Shown one piece after another: positions 1 to 8,330 of a stretch of DNA of 64,000 bases; position 1 is the stretch's first letter, and each line of letters opens with the position of its first letter. The notes under the pieces were generated by a model. It saw nothing but the letters and a program-made list of their open reading frames with translations, was not told where the DNA came from and ran no database searches. Location of the stretch: contig NZ_PFXK01000006.1 of NCBI RefSeq assembly GCF_002812955.1, forward strand, positions 124,001-188,000, read 5' to 3'. Source of the DNA: Vibrio sp. HA2012. Its GTDB lineage: Bacteria > Pseudomonadota > Gammaproteobacteria > Enterobacterales > Vibrionaceae. Made by a program: the position numbers and the translations under genes.

Positions 1-1704
1 TCCTTTGCCTCTTTCGCTTTCCAGTTCGATGGCTCCGCGCAGCGATTCGATATTTCGTTTAACCACATCCATACCAACGCCCCGGCCGGAAAGGTTGGAT
101 GCTTCTTTTTTGGTACTCAGACCTGGCTCGAAGATCAATTGCAGTTCTTCTCTGTGGCTCAGTACCTGATCCTGTGCGATCAACCCGATGGCTTCCGCTT
201 TGGCGCGGATCTTTTCAACATCAAGACCGGCTCCATCATCCACTACCTCGACAACAATATGTCCTGAGTCATGATAGGCGTTCAGGGTCAGCGTTCCTTT
301 AGCTGGTTTGCCCGCTGCCAAGCGTTCTTCCGGCATTTCGATGCCATGGTCAAGTGAGTTGCGTACCAGATGGGTTAACGGATCATTCAGTTTTTCGACT
401 ACGGATTTATCCAGTTCACTTTCACCACCGCTGATCACCAGTTCAATTTCTTTTCCCAGTTCTTTACTGACATCCCGGACAACTCGTTTAAAACGGGAGA
501 AGGTTTCTCCAATCTGAACCATGCGAAGCTGAAGTGCCGTATCGCGGATCTCTTCAACCAGCAGTTCCATGCTGGAGGCTGCGTCGTTCAGGTTAGGCTG
601 ATTCAGTCTGCCTATCTGGGTCTGTATGGATGCACTGGAGATCACCAGCTCACCGACCAGATTGATCAATTGCCCCAGTTTTTGGGCATCTACCCGGATG
701 GAACGGGCTTCTTTACTGACTTTGTCTTTGATCGATTCCTGCTTTTTCAGCACTTCTTTTACAATGGTCTGATTAATGGCCTGTTGCTCAACCAGTATCT
801 TTCCAAGCGGTTTTCTTTCCGCATCGGGCTGAGTGTTATTCTGGGTATCCAGAGCCTGATCCAGTTCTGCATGGGTAATGGCACCGATGCTCAGCAGAAG
901 TTCGCCTAATGGCTGACAACTATTCTCCGGAACGTTTTGCAGCAGATCCAGGTATTCGGATTGTCGGGTCTGCGGAGGCAGAATATGGATATCGCAGTCT
1001 TCCTGTACGAACTCAAAGACTTCGTTAATTTCGCTTTTGCTGGCTGTGCTGCTGAACGCGATCCGGAAGGACAGGTAACAGCTTTCCGGATCCATTTCTT
1101 CATCACTGTCGTCCAGCCGGTAGATGGTGATCACCTTGATGATCTCACCCAGATTATTTAGATAGCGGAGGAAAGAGAGCGGATCAAAGCCGTTTCTGAA
1201 TGTATCGGGTTTGAAATCCAGTGAGATCAACCACAGGCCGTCGGTTTCGGTCTGTTCTTCAAACAGGGTTTCTATCGGAGCGGATGTTTCTGCTGTGGCC
1301 ACGGCATGTTGCTTCTCTGAGCCGTTAAGTTGTGCCAGCAGGTGATCCCCGGCTTTTTGCAGTTCCAGTGGCAGGATATTGCTATCACTGGAGCTTGCCG
1401 CAAACTCCACCAATGCGGCCGTATGATCTTTGCATTTGAGCAGCAGGGCGACCAGTTCTTGATCCACCGGCCGTTCTCCGCTGCGGGCTCTGTCCAGTTC
1501 GCTTTCCAGTGGATGTGTAAAGCTGACGATAAAATTAAAGCCGAAGATCCCGCCAGATCCTTTAATCGTGTGCATTGCCCGGAAGACGCTGTTCAGGTGT
1601 TCAGAGTCATTCGGATCTTCTTCCATCATCAGCAGAGCATCTTCCATCTCCTGAAGCAGTTCTTCCGACTCCTGTACGAATATTTGTTTGGCTTCTTCGC
1701 TCAT
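1..1704 (-). CDS. cheA: Chemotaxis histidine kinase CheA (3' end outside the window)
   Basis: CheA autophosphorylates from ATP and passes the phosphate to CheY, coupling receptor arrays to the flagellar motor. The frame is open from the ATG at 1704 to the window edge (568 codons), so the CheW-like C-terminus is missing. The N-terminal HPt domain has AMHTIKGSGG with the phospho-acceptor at about His45. The dimerisation helix (QKLGQLINLVGELV) follows, then the ATPase N box (NDPLTHLVRNSLDHGIE) and the glycine-rich box GRGVGMDVVKR. The part between HPt and dimerisation domain is divergent. The start lies 2 bp after the stop of the STAS gene, so MCP-cheY-STAS-cheA form one operon. Confidence 0.95.
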   Translation of the reverse strand, partial: MSEEAKQIFVQESEELLQEMEDALLMMEEDPNDSEHLNSVFRAMHTIKGSGGIFGFNFIVSFTHPLESELDRARSGERPVDQELVALLLKCKDHTAALVEFAASSSDSNILPLELQKAGDHLLAQLNGSEKQHAVATAETSAPIETLFEEQTETDGLWLISLDFKPDTFRNGFDPLSFLRYLNNLGEIIKVITIYRLDDSDEEMDPESCYLSFRIAFSSTASKSEINEVFEFVQEDCDIHILPPQTRQSEYLDLLQNVPENSCQPLGELLLSIGAITHAELDQALDTQNNTQPDAERKPLGKILVEQQAINQTIVKEVLKKQESIKDKVSKEARSIRVDAQKLGQLINLVGELVISSASIQTQIGRLNQPNLNDAASSMELLVEEIRDTALQLRMVQIGETFSRFKRVVRDVSKELGKEIELVISGGESELDKSVVEKLNDPLTHLVRNSLDHGIEMPEERLAAGKPAKGTLTLNAYHDSGHIVVEVVDDGAGLDVEKIRAKAEAIGLIAQDQVLSHREELQLIFEPGLSTKKEASNLSGRGVGMDVVKRNIESLRGAIELESERGKG

Positions 1705-1706
1705 GC

Positions 1707-2036
1707 TCAGGCCTCCGGATTCTCTGTGGTCAGAACTCTAGGCTCAGAAAAACGACTGATCAGGTTCAGCATTTCCAGTGCTTCAAGAACGACCGGACTG
1801 TGGTCAATAAAACGCACAGGTTTATGCCCGTGTTTACTGTCGGATTTCAGCTGTAAAAGTAACTGGATACCAGCACTGTCCAGTTCATCGACTTGTGACA
1901 GATCAATGTCTATCTCTCTGGCCTTGTCCCAGTCTTTGTACAGCGAGTCTTTTAACTCCGCGGCGGTGTAGATAGTCATCTCGCTACCGGGTGAAAGTCG
2001 AACAATGCCTTCCTGTTGTGTCGCAGTCATTCCCAT
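1707..2036 (-). CDS. STAS-domain protein in chemotaxis operon
   Basis: This 109-residue protein is a single STAS (anti-sigma antagonist-like) domain. The DSAG motif at about residues 53-56 holds the serine that is phosphorylated in SpoIIAA-type proteins. It sits between cheY and cheA, 2 bp before cheA, so it is likely co-expressed and may act as a regulatory or scaffold partner of the receptor/kinase complex. An AGGAG-like site (GGAG) lies just upstream of the first ATG; a second ATG two codons in is an alternative. The family is clear; the partner is not visible in the sequence. Confidence 0.85.
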   Translation of the reverse strand: MGMTATQQEGIVRLSPGSEMTIYTAAELKDSLYKDWDKAREIDIDLSQVDELDSAGIQLLLQLKSDSKHGHKPVRFIDHSPVVLEALEMLNLISRFSEPRVLTTENPEA

Positions 2037-2084
2037 TCTGTTCTCCGGATGATTGAAGTGATGTGCTGAGAATTACGGATCCCG

Positions 2085-2453
2085 TTATGCCATAACCAGT
2101 TTTGCTACCGCATCCAGCATCTGTTTAGGCTGGAAGGGTTTTACGACCCATGCTTTGGCTCCGGCAGCTTTGCCTTCTGCCATCTTGGACTGTCCGGATT
2201 CCGTCGTCAGCATGATGACTGGCGTAAACTTATATTTGGGGTTAGCCCGAACGGCTTTCAGAAAAGAAATTCCGTCCATATTCGGCATATTCACGTCACT
2301 GATGATCAGATGTATTTTCTGGCCATCCAGTTTGGTTAACGCATCTTTTCCGTCTACTCCTTCCAGAACGTTATAGCCGGCACCACGCAAAGCGATACCA
2401 ACAACGTGACGGATAGAAGCGGAATCATCAACGACAAGGATATTCTTCGACAT
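2085..2453 (-). CDS. cheY: Chemotaxis response regulator CheY
   Basis: A 122-residue stand-alone receiver domain. The acidic pocket VVDDSAS lies near the N-terminus, the phospho-acceptor is Asp53 in ISDVNMPN, the switch threonine is in MLTTES and the conserved lysine is in VVKPF. It accepts phosphate from CheA and, in the classical role, binds the flagellar switch. Because it lies in an accessory-looking MCP/STAS/cheA operon, it could instead serve a non-flagellar output. It is 47 bp upstream of the STAS gene and 29 bp downstream of the MCP gene. Confidence 0.93.
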   Translation of the reverse strand: MSKNILVVDDSASIRHVVGIALRGAGYNVLEGVDGKDALTKLDGQKIHLIISDVNMPNMDGISFLKAVRANPKYKFTPVIMLTTESGQSKMAEGKAAGAKAWVVKPFQPKQMLDAVAKLVMA

Positions 2454-2482
2454 TTCACGGCTCTCCTTACCTGATTGAGAAA

Positions 2483-3667
2483 CTAAAAGAATGAGATTGA
2501 AGACGGTTCGGCTTCACCGCCTGCACGTCCTGAACCTGTGTGACTGTGGTTGATAAACTGTTCTGAGGTAACATAGTCTTTTTTCATCGCTTCGATCAGA
2601 GCATTCACATCCAGAGGTTCCAAAGTCTGTTGTGCTTTTCTGGCATGGTAGCGTTCTTCTGCCAGCTCTGACATTTGACTCATGCTGCGAATAACCTGAG
2701 CGATAATCTGGCTGATGCGATCCTGAAACTGAAATGCCACCAGCATTTGCTCAATTTCACTGTGAGCCTGAAGGCTGAGTTCCAGCAACTTATTGCCTTC
2801 TTCTTTGAGTTTGTCGCCACGGGAGGTCAGGTTAGTTATAACGCCTTCAATGACTTCCTGACTGGCCGCTATCGCATCAGTGATAGACTGATTAGTCTGT
2901 TCAGAAACGTTGCCCAGCTCTTCTACAATACCGGCAACTTCATCCATTTTTTCAATAATATGGGAGCCGGTTTCACCAGACTGAGCTGACAGCTTACGGA
3001 CTTCATCGGCTACGACGGCAAAACCACGACCAGATTCTCCCGCCCGTGCCGCTTCGATAGCGGCATTCAGCGCCAGCAGGCTGGTTTGATCAGCTATGGC
3101 TCCGACATCGCTGGCCATTGATTCCAGTTCCGTTGTGTACTGCATCAGGTTGTTGATACGGGCGGCCAGTTGATTATTTGAGTGTTCAATTTCAACAAAC
3201 TTGGTTTCGACATTTTGCAGACGCTTTCGGTCATGCTCATCCTCATGCAGAACGTGTCCTTCATCACTCAGGTGGGAGGCCTGAGTGACCTGATTCATCT
3301 CACTGGCGAGGAGTGCAAATTTTTCTGTCAGGGTGGCAATATTATCTTCCATCTGGCCGGAACAAGTATTCAGTTGACGCTGCCAGATAGGGGCTATTTG
3401 GGTGAATATGGTATAGGTATCATCCAGTTGCTGGTTTAGTGATTGTGTACAGGCGCAGAGACGCTGGTTAAGATTATCTTCTTCTTTTTCTTTGGTGATC
3501 AGCGTGTTAATGTCCCGGGTCTGTTTGATAGCCAGTCCCAGGCTGGTGGCTAGTAATAAAGCTGTGACGCTCCACATGATGGCAGAAAAATCTGACATCA
3601 GGGTGAGATTACATAAAATGGCAAGCGTAATGCCAAACTGAATATAAGCCGAATAGCCCTTACCCAT
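2483..3667 (-). CDS. Methyl-accepting chemotaxis protein without a periplasmic sensor domain
   Basis: A 394-residue transducer. Two closely spaced hydrophobic segments occupy roughly residues 6-45, leaving no room for a periplasmic ligand domain. The cytoplasmic part carries the conserved receptor tip [20 protein letters not shown] followed by [10 protein letters not shown]. It therefore probably senses membrane or cytoplasmic signals, or relies on a partner. It is the first gene of the MCP-cheY-STAS-cheA operon. No CheR-binding pentapeptide such as NWETF is present at the C-terminus, which ends SSISFF. Confidence 0.9.
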   Translation of the reverse strand: MGKGYSAYIQFGITLAILCNLTLMSDFSAIMWSVTALLLATSLGLAIKQTRDINTLITKEKEEDNLNQRLCACTQSLNQQLDDTYTIFTQIAPIWQRQLNTCSGQMEDNIATLTEKFALLASEMNQVTQASHLSDEGHVLHEDEHDRKRLQNVETKFVEIEHSNNQLAARINNLMQYTTELESMASDVGAIADQTSLLALNAAIEAARAGESGRGFAVVADEVRKLSAQSGETGSHIIEKMDEVAGIVEELGNVSEQTNQSITDAIAASQEVIEGVITNLTSRGDKLKEEGNKLLELSLQAHSEIEQMLVAFQFQDRISQIIAQVIRSMSQMSELAEERYHARKAQQTLEPLDVNALIEAMKKDYVTSEQFINHSHTGSGRAGGEAEPSSISFF

Positions 3668-3907
3668 AAAGTTACCTACTGACGTTGTTGTGTTATCTAA
3701 TTATTTATAATGAAAGCGATGCTATCTTTCCCTGACAGTTTTATCTGTTCTGGTCATGCTCTCTTTGCTGACTTATTTAAACTTAGTCGATGATTTTTAG
3801 ATCCAGCAAATTTTTTAGAAAAAATATAAACCCTGCCGGTTGACGAGATAGCCGATGGTTATAAGAAATATTGAGCTAAACGGGAAATCGGGAAGCAATG
3901 AGGACAA

Positions 3908-3928
3908 CAGGAAGCCTATGGCTTCCTG
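3908..3928. repeat. 9-bp inverted repeat downstream of olsF
   Basis: The arms CAGGAAGCC and GGCTTCCTG are separated by TAT, in the 296-bp gap between the MCP start and the olsF stop. On the minus strand it could form a terminator hairpin for olsF, but it lacks a clear T tract. The rest of the gap is AT-rich and presumably carries the MCP promoter; no sigma-28 motif could be found there. Confidence 0.5.
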
Positions 3929-3963
3929 CCGGTATACTGATAACGTGGTGCACTGATAACGGA

Positions 3964-5727
3964 TTAGCTGATGTTGTGATGCCGGAGGTAGGCTTCTGCC
4001 TGATCAAACCCCATATACCGTCCCAGTGTTTTTTTCGGCACACTTCTTAAATCCACAACGATCAGACCATCCAGAGCATTGTTAAAAGCGGGATCAACGT
4101 TAAAACAGACCAGCTTACCGTTTAGTCCCAGATACTGCCGCAGCAGAACTGGAACGCTTTTGCCTTCATCCAGACGGGCAATCACCCGAGACAGAAGCTG
4201 AACATCACCCAGAGCAGTCAGCAGGCCGGTATTCCATGACGATGACTGGCTTTTCAGAGGGTTTGACGCAGTAACACATTTGGCACTTTCAATATCGTAG
4301 TGATGCAGGGCCATGGTTTCTGCCAGTAGTTGTCTTGCTTCATGACTGTAGTCGTTACTGATACTGACAGGGCCAAACAGATGGGTATATTGCGGATTGC
4401 GCTGAATATAGGCTGCGATACCTTTCCACAGCAGAAGCAGGGCGCTCATGCTGCGCTGGTATTCCTGTGCAATCACGGAACGCCCCATTTCAATCGCCAT
4501 CCCCTGATTCATCCGATCGAGAAAGCGTTGGTCGTAGTTGAATAGCGTGCGTGAATAGAGATTACTGAGTCCCTGCTGACCGGTAATCTGGTCGACAACC
4601 CCCAGCCGATAAGCGCCAACCAGTTGTTGCTTATCTTTATCCCAGATAAACAGATGCCGGTACATCTGATCGAATCTGTCCAGATCCAGAGCCCGTCCGG
4701 TTCCTTCTCCGACCTGCCGGAAGTTGATCTCACGCAGGCGGCCGATTTCATACATAACCGATGGAATATAGCTGGCTTCGGTGCAATAAACATCAAATTC
4801 ACCGCTGGAAAGCATATGGTGTTCAGCGGGAAGGGCATGCAGCTCCGCTTCCACCTCTGTAACCGGAAGAGCCGGTGCAACCGGTATGGCATTGATATTA
4901 TGCTGTTGTGCCGGAGCAGATGCTTCTGGAGTATGGTTAAGAAGGTAGGTATTCAGCCGCAGATAATTGACCAACTGCTGATCACACAGGGTATTGACCT
5001 CTTTGTATTTGATGGCATCTCCGATAGCGATAGCAATGGTCTCTTGTTTCTTATTCAACAGTTCTCTGCCCAGCATCAGGGTTCGCAGCAGGGGATGGAT
5101 CTTCCCGGCCATATAGAAACGCTGTGAGTTATGCCCGTTGATAAACATGGGAATGGTGACAGCCTTGTTTTTGCGTATCAGGGAACTGACGGAGCGGCTC
5201 CATTCTCTGTCCTCAAGTTTTTTTTCTCTTCTGTCAACCAGCCGAGAGACTTCGCCAGCCGGGAACATCAGCAGTAGCCCGCCATCAGCCAGATGTTTAT
5301 TGGCAGCACGCAGGGCTTTTATATTCGCTTTGTGAGCATGCTGACCGTCAAAAACATCGACACCGATAAACAGTTCATCCAGTTCGGGTACAGTTTTCAG
5401 GTACTGGTTTGCCAGGATCTGGATATCCTGACGTACAGAGAGCAGCATTTCTGCCAGAATTACTCCTTCAACACAGCCAAGAGGGTGGTTGGCTACGATA
5501 ACGGTAGCTCCTGTTTCCGGAACGCTTCTGAGCGAACCTCGGACAACCTGATAGTCGATACCCAGTATTTCCAGAGTAAAACGAAGAAATGCCTGTGTAT
5601 CACATCCGGCAGGACGCTGGGCGTAGAATTTATCCAGTTTGTTTAATCCGGTTGCCCATTCGGCAACATTTTCTCCAATACCAAATGGTGTTTTTCTTGG
5701 CAGACGGAATGGACTTGGACAATGCAT
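3964..5727 (-). CDS. olsF: Bifunctional ornithine-lipid synthase OlsF (acyltransferase + GNAT)
   Basis: At 587 residues it has two catalytic parts. The first is an N-terminal PlsC-like lysophospholipid acyltransferase, with NHPLGCVEG near residue 80 and the FPAGEVSR block. The second is a C-terminal OlsB/hemolysin-type GNAT domain of about 260 residues starting near SGEFDVYC. This order matches OlsF enzymes, which N-acylate ornithine and then O-acylate it to give phosphorus-free ornithine lipids; the Vibrio cholerae homologue, often annotated 'hemolysin', is reported as OlsF. The start has GAGGT five bases upstream. A PhoB-like site lies about 85 bp upstream, consistent with induction by phosphate limitation. 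Confidence 0.82.
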   Translation of the reverse strand: MHCPSPFRLPRKTPFGIGENVAEWATGLNKLDKFYAQRPAGCDTQAFLRFTLEILGIDYQVVRGSLRSVPETGATVIVANHPLGCVEGVILAEMLLSVRQDIQILANQYLKTVPELDELFIGVDVFDGQHAHKANIKALRAANKHLADGGLLLMFPAGEVSRLVDRREKKLEDREWSRSVSSLIRKNKAVTIPMFINGHNSQRFYMAGKIHPLLRTLMLGRELLNKKQETIAIAIGDAIKYKEVNTLCDQQLVNYLRLNTYLLNHTPEASAPAQQHNINAIPVAPALPVTEVEAELHALPAEHHMLSSGEFDVYCTEASYIPSVMYEIGRLREINFRQVGEGTGRALDLDRFDQMYRHLFIWDKDKQQLVGAYRLGVVDQITGQQGLSNLYSRTLFNYDQRFLDRMNQGMAIEMGRSVIAQEYQRSMSALLLLWKGIAAYIQRNPQYTHLFGPVSISNDYSHEARQLLAETMALHHYDIESAKCVTASNPLKSQSSSWNTGLLTALGDVQLLSRVIARLDEGKSVPVLLRQYLGLNGKLVCFNVDPAFNNALDGLIVVDLRSVPKKTLGRYMGFDQAEAYLRHHNIS

Positions 5728-5809
5728 AGTAACCTCAGAATTTCATATTCAGCTCTGCTTATCCTATGAAGGAAACATTGCAGATTCGCGTCAGAAACAT
5801 GAGAGAGAA

Positions 5810-5827
5810 ATGACAAGTGTGTGACGT
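5810..5827 (-). promoter_or_regulatory. Possible Pho box upstream of olsF
   Basis: On the minus strand the sequence reads ACGTCAC-ACAC-TTGTCAT, resembling two PhoB half-sites (consensus CTGTCAT, 4-bp spacer, CTGTCAT). The promoter-proximal repeat matches 6 of 7 positions, the distal one 4 of 7. It is 83-100 bp upstream of the olsF start codon. Ornithine lipids replace phospholipids under phosphate limitation, which makes this site plausible but not proven. Confidence 0.4.
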
Positions 5828-5910
5828 TTTAGTGTCTGAAAAGTCTTTTTCCGGTTAGTATCTTTCTGCTCGGGAGCTTTCCGTTCGGTACAGTAATGTC
5901 CTTGCCCAAA

Positions 5911-5947
5911 CAAAAAAGAAAGGCCTGAAGAATGCTTCAGGCCTTTG
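5911..5947 (-). terminator. Rho-independent terminator after the CoA-disulfide reductase gene
   Basis: The hairpin arms AAAGGCCTGAAG and CTTCAGGCCTTT enclose a short AATG loop. On the minus strand they are followed by C then six T. It lies about 26 bp beyond the stop codon of the reductase gene. Confidence 0.88.
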
Positions 5948-5972
5948 GGTTGAAAACGGTTAACCGAAATAC

Positions 5973-7673
5973 TTAATCGAAGTTGTAATCGGTCAGAATA
6001 GATTCACGTCCGGTGGTCTGGTCATTGAAGTATTCGTAGAAACTCAGCCCCATATAACCGCCGGAAACATTATAGGTTTCCTTAAAGCCAAGGTTATTCA
6101 GTACCAGTGCGGCATTGTAGCTGCGCTGGCCGCTGCGGCAGTGCAGGTAAACGGGTTTGTCTTTTGGCAGTTCACCGGTACGCTGGCGCAACTCGCTCAA
6201 AGGAATATTTATTGCACCTTTAATATGGCTGGTTTCATATTCAGTGACTTCACGCACATCCACAATGCAAGCCCCTTTTTCTACCAGAGAACGGATATTC
6301 GAGGCATGTACCTGCTTAAAGTCGCCGTTCATCAGGTTGGTTGCAACATAACCGGCATAGTTTACGACATCTTTAGCTGTGCCAAACGGTGGTGCATAAC
6401 AGAGTTCCAGATCTTTCAGATCATAGATGGTTCCGCCAAATTTGATCACTGTAGCAATCACATCCACACGTTTATCGATATTACCTTTACCGATAGCCTG
6501 AGCCCCAAGAATACGACCGGTCGGAACTTCAAACAGCAGTTTAAAGTGTACCAGCCCTCCGGCAGGCATCAAACCGACTTTATCGTTCGGGATGATCTTT
6601 ACGGTATCATAGGAAAGGTTCAGGCCAAGAGCCTTAATCATGCCTTCATTCAGGCCGGTAGAAGCGGCGTTGTAGTCGAAAACCTTTACTACGGAAGAGC
6701 CAATATAGCCACGATTATCAATAGTCATGCCATTGATATGGTCTGCTACGCTGCGGGCCTGTTTCTGTGCCGGACCAGCCAGTGGTAACTGGTAGTAGTC
6801 GTTATACAGGTAGCTGTAAACTTCAATCACGTCTCCGACGGCATAGATATCCGGGTCGTTGGTCATATAGTTCTGATTTACCTTCATCGCACCGGTTTTA
6901 CCCAGTTCCAGACCTGCTTTGACGGCCAGATCCGTTTCCGGTTTCACACCAATAGCAAATACCACAACATCTGAGTCAACTGAACGGCCGTCTTCCAGCA
7001 GAATTTTACCTTCTTCAAAAGCATTGACTCTGCTGTTGACCAGAAGATGAATGCCATGATCATGCATCTCTTTGTGCAGAATCTGTACCATGCTGTAGTC
7101 GAATGGTTTCATGATCTGCGGCATTGCTTCAATAAGCGTGACGTTATAGCCTGCTTCGATCAGGTTTTCAGCGGCTTCTACACCGATAAAGCCACCGCCG
7201 ACAACGGTAACGTTGTTCGGCTTGGTTCCTTGCAGATGCTGGTTAAGACGCTCGATGTCGACAACGTTACGGATAGAAAAGTTCGGGATTTTATCCAGTC
7301 CCGGAATTGGCGGAACAATCGGTTTAGCACCCGGAGACAGGATCAGCTTATCATAGCTCTCAGTATAGGTTTCTCCGGTGACGTGGTTTTTTACAGCAAC
7401 GGTTTTTTCTGCCCGGTCAATGGAAAGAACTTCGCTACCGGTACGTGCATCAATGGCATACATAGTGGCAAATTTTTCCGGGCTCATCAGTACCAGATCT
7501 TCCGCATTCGGAATGGTGCCGCTCAGGTGATAGGGCAGACAGCAGTTGGAGAAAGAAACATGAGGTCCTTTCTCGAACATGATGATTTGGTCGTCTTCAC
7601 TGTGTCGGCGCAGACGTGCTGCCGCAGAAGCCCCACCGGCCACGCCACCAACGATTAAGATTTTTTTACTCAT
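5973..7673 (-). CDS. CoA-disulfide reductase/NADH:polysulfide reductase with C-terminal rhodanese domain
   Basis: A 566-residue flavoprotein. The N-terminal FAD site is GGVAGGASAAARLRR; the single redox-active cysteine is in FSNCCLPYHLSG near residue 43-44, an extra Cys replacing the usual Gly after it. A second Rossmann site, VVGGGFIGVEAAE, binds NAD(P)H. The last ~100 residues form a rhodanese domain with active-site loop HCRSGQRS. This CoADR-rhodanese fusion reduces CoA-disulfides, persulfides or polysulfide and transfers sulfane sulfur, tying it to sulfur/redox metabolism in the cytoplasm. It is monocistronic, with its own terminator. Confidence 0.88.
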   Translation of the reverse strand: MSKKILIVGGVAGGASAAARLRRHSEDDQIIMFEKGPHVSFSNCCLPYHLSGTIPNAEDLVLMSPEKFATMYAIDARTGSEVLSIDRAEKTVAVKNHVTGETYTESYDKLILSPGAKPIVPPIPGLDKIPNFSIRNVVDIERLNQHLQGTKPNNVTVVGGGFIGVEAAENLIEAGYNVTLIEAMPQIMKPFDYSMVQILHKEMHDHGIHLLVNSRVNAFEEGKILLEDGRSVDSDVVVFAIGVKPETDLAVKAGLELGKTGAMKVNQNYMTNDPDIYAVGDVIEVYSYLYNDYYQLPLAGPAQKQARSVADHINGMTIDNRGYIGSSVVKVFDYNAASTGLNEGMIKALGLNLSYDTVKIIPNDKVGLMPAGGLVHFKLLFEVPTGRILGAQAIGKGNIDKRVDVIATVIKFGGTIYDLKDLELCYAPPFGTAKDVVNYAGYVATNLMNGDFKQVHASNIRSLVEKGACIVDVREVTEYETSHIKGAINIPLSELRQRTGELPKDKPVYLHCRSGQRSYNAALVLNNLGFKETYNVSGGYMGLSFYEYFNDQTTGRESILTDYNFD

Positions 7674-7862
7674 AGATTAAACCTTATAACTGAAGTTATC
7701 TAACTGAATGAGAACAAACGAATAAAGTGTAGAAAGGAAAAAGGGTTCCTGCTTTCATTCTGATATCTTGTTTAGGATATGGTTTATTAGCTTTTGTTAA
7801 TGTTATTAAGGTTTAGGATAGAATGCAACAGAGAAATGAGTATAAATCACATGAAAAGATCC

Positions 7863-7904
7863 TTCAGCCGGAGGTTCCGGAATGAAGAGGACTGCCGGGC
7901 TGAA
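7863..7904 (-). terminator. Imperfect hairpin after the PilZ gene
   Basis: TTCAGCCGG and CCGGGCTGAA form an imperfect stem just beyond the PilZ stop codon, with a T-rich stretch (GGATCTTTTC) following on the minus strand. It is a plausible weak terminator. The remainder of 7674-7914 upstream of the reductase gene is AT-rich and presumably holds its promoter. Confidence 0.35.
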
Positions 7905-7914
7905 ATGAAAGGAT

Positions 7915-8235
7915 TTACTGATTCAGATATTTTTGCTCTTCGTCAATGCGTTCCGATGAAATGCCTTTCGTCAGTTTCATGGCAACTTCACTGGCATGCT
8001 GACGCAGTGCCATACCTTCAATCGGTACATCTTCTTTGTTCATAAAATGCACTACTCCAGATAGGGTTACACCAAGAGAAACCGGGTCGGAACTGCGAAA
8101 TAACAGGCGCATACCCTTTTCGGAAATTTCACATACCGGATATTCATGCCCCATTAATTCAATGGTAGGACGTTCGGTATGAGGATAACGTAGCCGGATA
8201 CATTGCCGTCTATCATGGTAATCTTGTTGTGCCAT
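7915..8235 (-). CDS. PilZ-domain protein
   Basis: A 106-residue single-domain protein. The N-terminal RRQCIRLRY segment supplies the RxxxR motif that binds cyclic-di-GMP in PilZ domains. The second motif, normally D/NxSxxG, reads EISEKG, so its first position is changed from Asp/Asn to Glu. It lies 95 bp downstream of a GGDEF-EAL gene on the same strand, so a functional link through cyclic-di-GMP is plausible. The output target cannot be read from the sequence. Confidence 0.75.
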   Translation of the reverse strand: MAQQDYHDRRQCIRLRYPHTERPTIELMGHEYPVCEISEKGMRLLFRSSDPVSLGVTLSGVVHFMNKEDVPIEGMALRQHASEVAMKLTKGISSERIDEEQKYLNQ

Positions 8236-8330
8236 AGAAGCATCTCCGTCAAATGATCAGGATTGTGCTGGCTGTTTTTTATACAGTATAGCCATTAAAA
8301 AAGAGCAGTACCAAATGTATGCAAACACAT

